Assembly (NCBI RefSeq): GCF_027596085.1
Contig: NC_072457.1
Span: forward strand, 26,767,331-26,831,330
Length of the DNA stretch: 64,000 bases
Reading direction: 5' to 3'
Origin: Anoplopoma fimbria
Lineage: Eukaryota; Chordata; Actinopteri; Perciformes; Anoplopomatidae
Both the position numbers and the translations under genes were made by a program. Below the pieces are notes generated by a model that was not told where the DNA came from, ran no database searches, and worked only from the letters and a program-made list of their open reading frames with translations. This document shows positions 63,792 through 64,000 of this stretch, piece by piece (the stretch's first letter is position 1; each line of letters starts with the position of its first letter).

Positions 63792-64000
63792 GTAGACGCA
63801 TAAAAAACACTCATTTATTCTCAAAGATGCTTGTTTAACTCACACATACATGCTCTCTTTTTAATTATCATCATTTTGCATGTTCTGTTTTGTATTTAAC
63901 ACTACTCAAAAATGGTATGCATCAAATGTCAATTTAACATTTTTAAGATAACTTATGATGATGAACCCACAGAAAAATGATTACCAGAATCTATTATTAC

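Overview
This window looks like nuclear DNA of a teleost fish. It is AT-rich and intron-rich, and carries many long (CA/TG)n arrays and fish-type non-LTR and SINE fragments. Only two genes can be supported, a somatostatin receptor and polycystin-1. Both lie on human 16p13.3, so the linkage agrees with the gene calls. The species cannot be named from the sequence.

Layout. Positions 1-2602 (minus strand) hold the 5' part of sstr5, a rhodopsin-family GPCR. At least three coding exons are visible and the gene runs off the left edge. Positions 2603-11940 are intergenic and hold only repeats and unassigned sequence. The rest of the window, from about 11940 to 64000 on the plus strand, is pkd1. It starts at an ATG at 12270 and leaves by the right edge. 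I could follow 47 coding exons (11,355 nt, 3,785 codons) with matching splice phases and no in-frame stop. They encode, in order: signal peptide, LRR-NT, three LRRs, LRR-CT, WSC domain, first PKD repeat, C-type lectin, LDL-A-like cysteine-rich segment, the main PKD-repeat array (largely one 2.6-kb exon), REJ module, GPS autoproteolysis site, TM1, PLAT domain, TM2-TM3, an acidic loop, and TM4-TM5. The remaining membrane segments and the C-terminal coiled coil lie beyond the window.

The two genes are divergently transcribed, about 9.7 kb apart between start codons. I see no functional link beyond conserved neighbourhood. Polycystin-1 is a large, GPS-cleaved membrane protein that partners polycystin-2 in primary cilia. 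Sstr5 is a Gi-coupled receptor.

The 16.7-kb first intron of pkd1 is the main repeat sink. It holds an antisense L1 remnant with a tRNA-derived SINE nested in it, two further retroelement tails, facing (CA)n/(TG)n pairs, a minisatellite and a homopurine tract. Intron 8 holds an apparent 1.36-kb element with inverted ends.

No novel multi-gene system is visible. The most interesting signals are local. A (TG)33 array sits directly at the 3' splice site of exon 46, and a (CA)54 array starts eight bases after the 5' splice site of exon 25. There is a 44-nt intron, an apparent extra LRR exon, and a 21-bp triplication in the first coding exon. sstr5 shows an apparent single-base frame break near its start codon.
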